Positions 5,148 through 5,550 of a DNA stretch of 5,550 nucleotides are shown here, piece by piece. The notes beneath the pieces are model-generated. The model was not told where the DNA came from. It saw nothing but the letters and a program-made list of their open reading frames with translations, and did no database searches. How positions within the stretch are numbered: the stretch's first letter is position 1; every line of letters begins with the position of its first letter. Position numbers and translations under genes: made by a program. The stretch comes from Candidatus Zixiibacteriota bacterium (GTDB taxonomy: Bacteria > Zixibacteria > MSB-5A5 > SM1-73): assembly GCA_023127875.1 (NCBI GenBank), contig JAGMFA010000137.1, positions 1 through 5,550 on the forward strand. The letters run 5' to 3'.

Positions 5148-5550
5148 TTATAAAGAAGCTCCATCAAAACGTTTTTCCTCCTTCAACTTCTTTTCATCTA
5201 TCTGGACCGCATCCTTCTCCACCTTCAAGTATCTTCGGTAACCCTTATTCCCAATCAGCTCTTTAGCACCCCGGCGAAGTTTCTCCTCCAGGTCAGGGAG
5301 AATCTTTTCCCTGGTCTTTTGATCTTTTCTGGCCTCCTCCAAATTGACGCAAATGATATATCGTTTTCCCCCTAAAAACACTTCTTTTATTCTCAGGTTA
5401 TCCTCCACCTCTCGATAGCGGCCTCCCTTGCTCAAAACTTCATCCCTTACCTCTTTCACATTCCGCAAACGGACTCCCACAATAAAATCTATCCCTTCTT
5501 TCTTCAACTCCTCCAAATTGGAATCGCTCACCATCCCTTTGTCACACACC
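5148..5550 (-). pseudogene. IS1634/IS4-type transposase fragment, truncated at both visible ends
   Basis: The frame enters from the right edge and reads VCDKGMVSDSNLEEL, matching the family block ADRGM(V/I)S with the second catalytic Asp. It continues through IDFIVGVRLRNVKEV, GGRYREVEDNLRIKEV, KRYIICVNLEEARKD and GNKGYRRYLKV to EEKRFDG. In IS1634-type transposases the RFDG/RYDG motif is followed by the last beta strand and the catalytic-Glu helix (WRVERAFR-like). Here the homology stops abruptly at about 5161, and only ASL and a TAA follow, the TAA being read from ISNCY-derived sequence in the wrong frame. The enzyme lacks its catalytic Glu domain and is certainly inactive. The start lies outside the window; the GTG at 5549 is an internal codon. 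Sequence quality within the fragment is good, suggesting a fairly recent truncation compared with the decayed ISNCY copy. Confidence 0.8.

Larger units (their letters stand above)
4008..5161 (-). mobile_element. ISNCY-type insertion sequence remnant (5' part lost)
   Basis: This is the 3' two-thirds to three-quarters of an insertion sequence. It contains a degenerate DDE transposase (5161-4076) and a terminal repeat ladder with TGTCA at 4008, 4030, 4049 and 4074. I place the outer end at about 4008 because the ladder stops there and the sequence beyond is different; the true border is inferred, since the other end and any target duplication are not in the window. The element is fused to an IS1634-type transposase fragment at about 5158-5164. 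Confidence 0.7.
4076..5161 (-). pseudogene. Degenerate ISNCY-family transposase, three frame segments
   Basis: The protein can be followed through three segments. Segment 1 (5161-5075) reads ELLYKSKYRGFNLTHMAEFL and ends in TGA. Segment 2 (5064-4741) begins KVSRESVRQILLEKG and includes VQFDTSDHDWLEGRG and GGVDDATGK. Segment 3 (4744-4076) includes LSVYVD, SPQAKGRIERKFGVFQDRL and KYPDGSINIFYQGKKLKHKP, with a TGA at 4225-4223 inside it. The DDE catalytic residues are visible: Asp in QFDTS, Asp in YVD and Glu in GRIER. The N-terminal helix-turn-helix part is missing. Segment order and spacing fit an ISNCY-type transposase of about 400-450 residues. The breaks coincide with short extra tracts (5065-5083, 4737-4750, 4217-4237) rather than single-base changes. 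It cannot make a full protein; the family assignment comes from recall of the motif pattern. Confidence 0.8.

Overview
This is a bacterial window in which every gene lies on the minus strand. Shine-Dalgarno sequences (AGGAGG before the aldehyde dehydrogenase) and a consensus-like sigma-70 promoter point to Bacteria. The mix of decayed insertion sequences and dense intergenic palindromes resembles what is often seen in uncultivated anaerobic candidate phyla, but I cannot name the lineage.

Layout in direction of transcription (right to left). Positions 5550-5161 hold a truncated IS1634/IS4-type transposase. It is fused out of frame to a 5'-truncated, degenerate ISNCY-type transposase (5161-4076). 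The ISNCY remnant ends in a ladder of TGTCA repeats (4079-4008). The outermost TGTCAA, read leftward as TTGACA, is the -35 box of a very good promoter for the next gene, a complete aldehyde dehydrogenase (3849-2353). About 0.57 kb without a credible gene follows, packed with palindromes and dispersed repeats (about 1890-2323). Then comes a two-gene unit: a cyclic-2,3-diphosphoglycerate-synthetase-like P-loop protein (1778-453) and, 51 bp on, the first 133 codons of carbamate kinase, which runs off the left edge.

The aldehyde dehydrogenase appears to be a single-gene unit driven from the IS end. The P-loop protein and carbamate kinase look co-transcribed; carbamate kinase links carbamoyl phosphate to ATP, while the role of the P-loop protein in a bacterium is not known.

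The most unusual signal is in the dead ISNCY transposase. Its reading frame departs from the family pattern at discrete short tracts of about 14-21 nt. Removing them on paper restores a family-like protein. Two of these tracts share 17 of 21 bases, a third is similar, and all resemble the small palindromes in the intergenic region. This may be a family of miniature palindromic insertions. That idea rests on my memory of the family pattern and needs an alignment.
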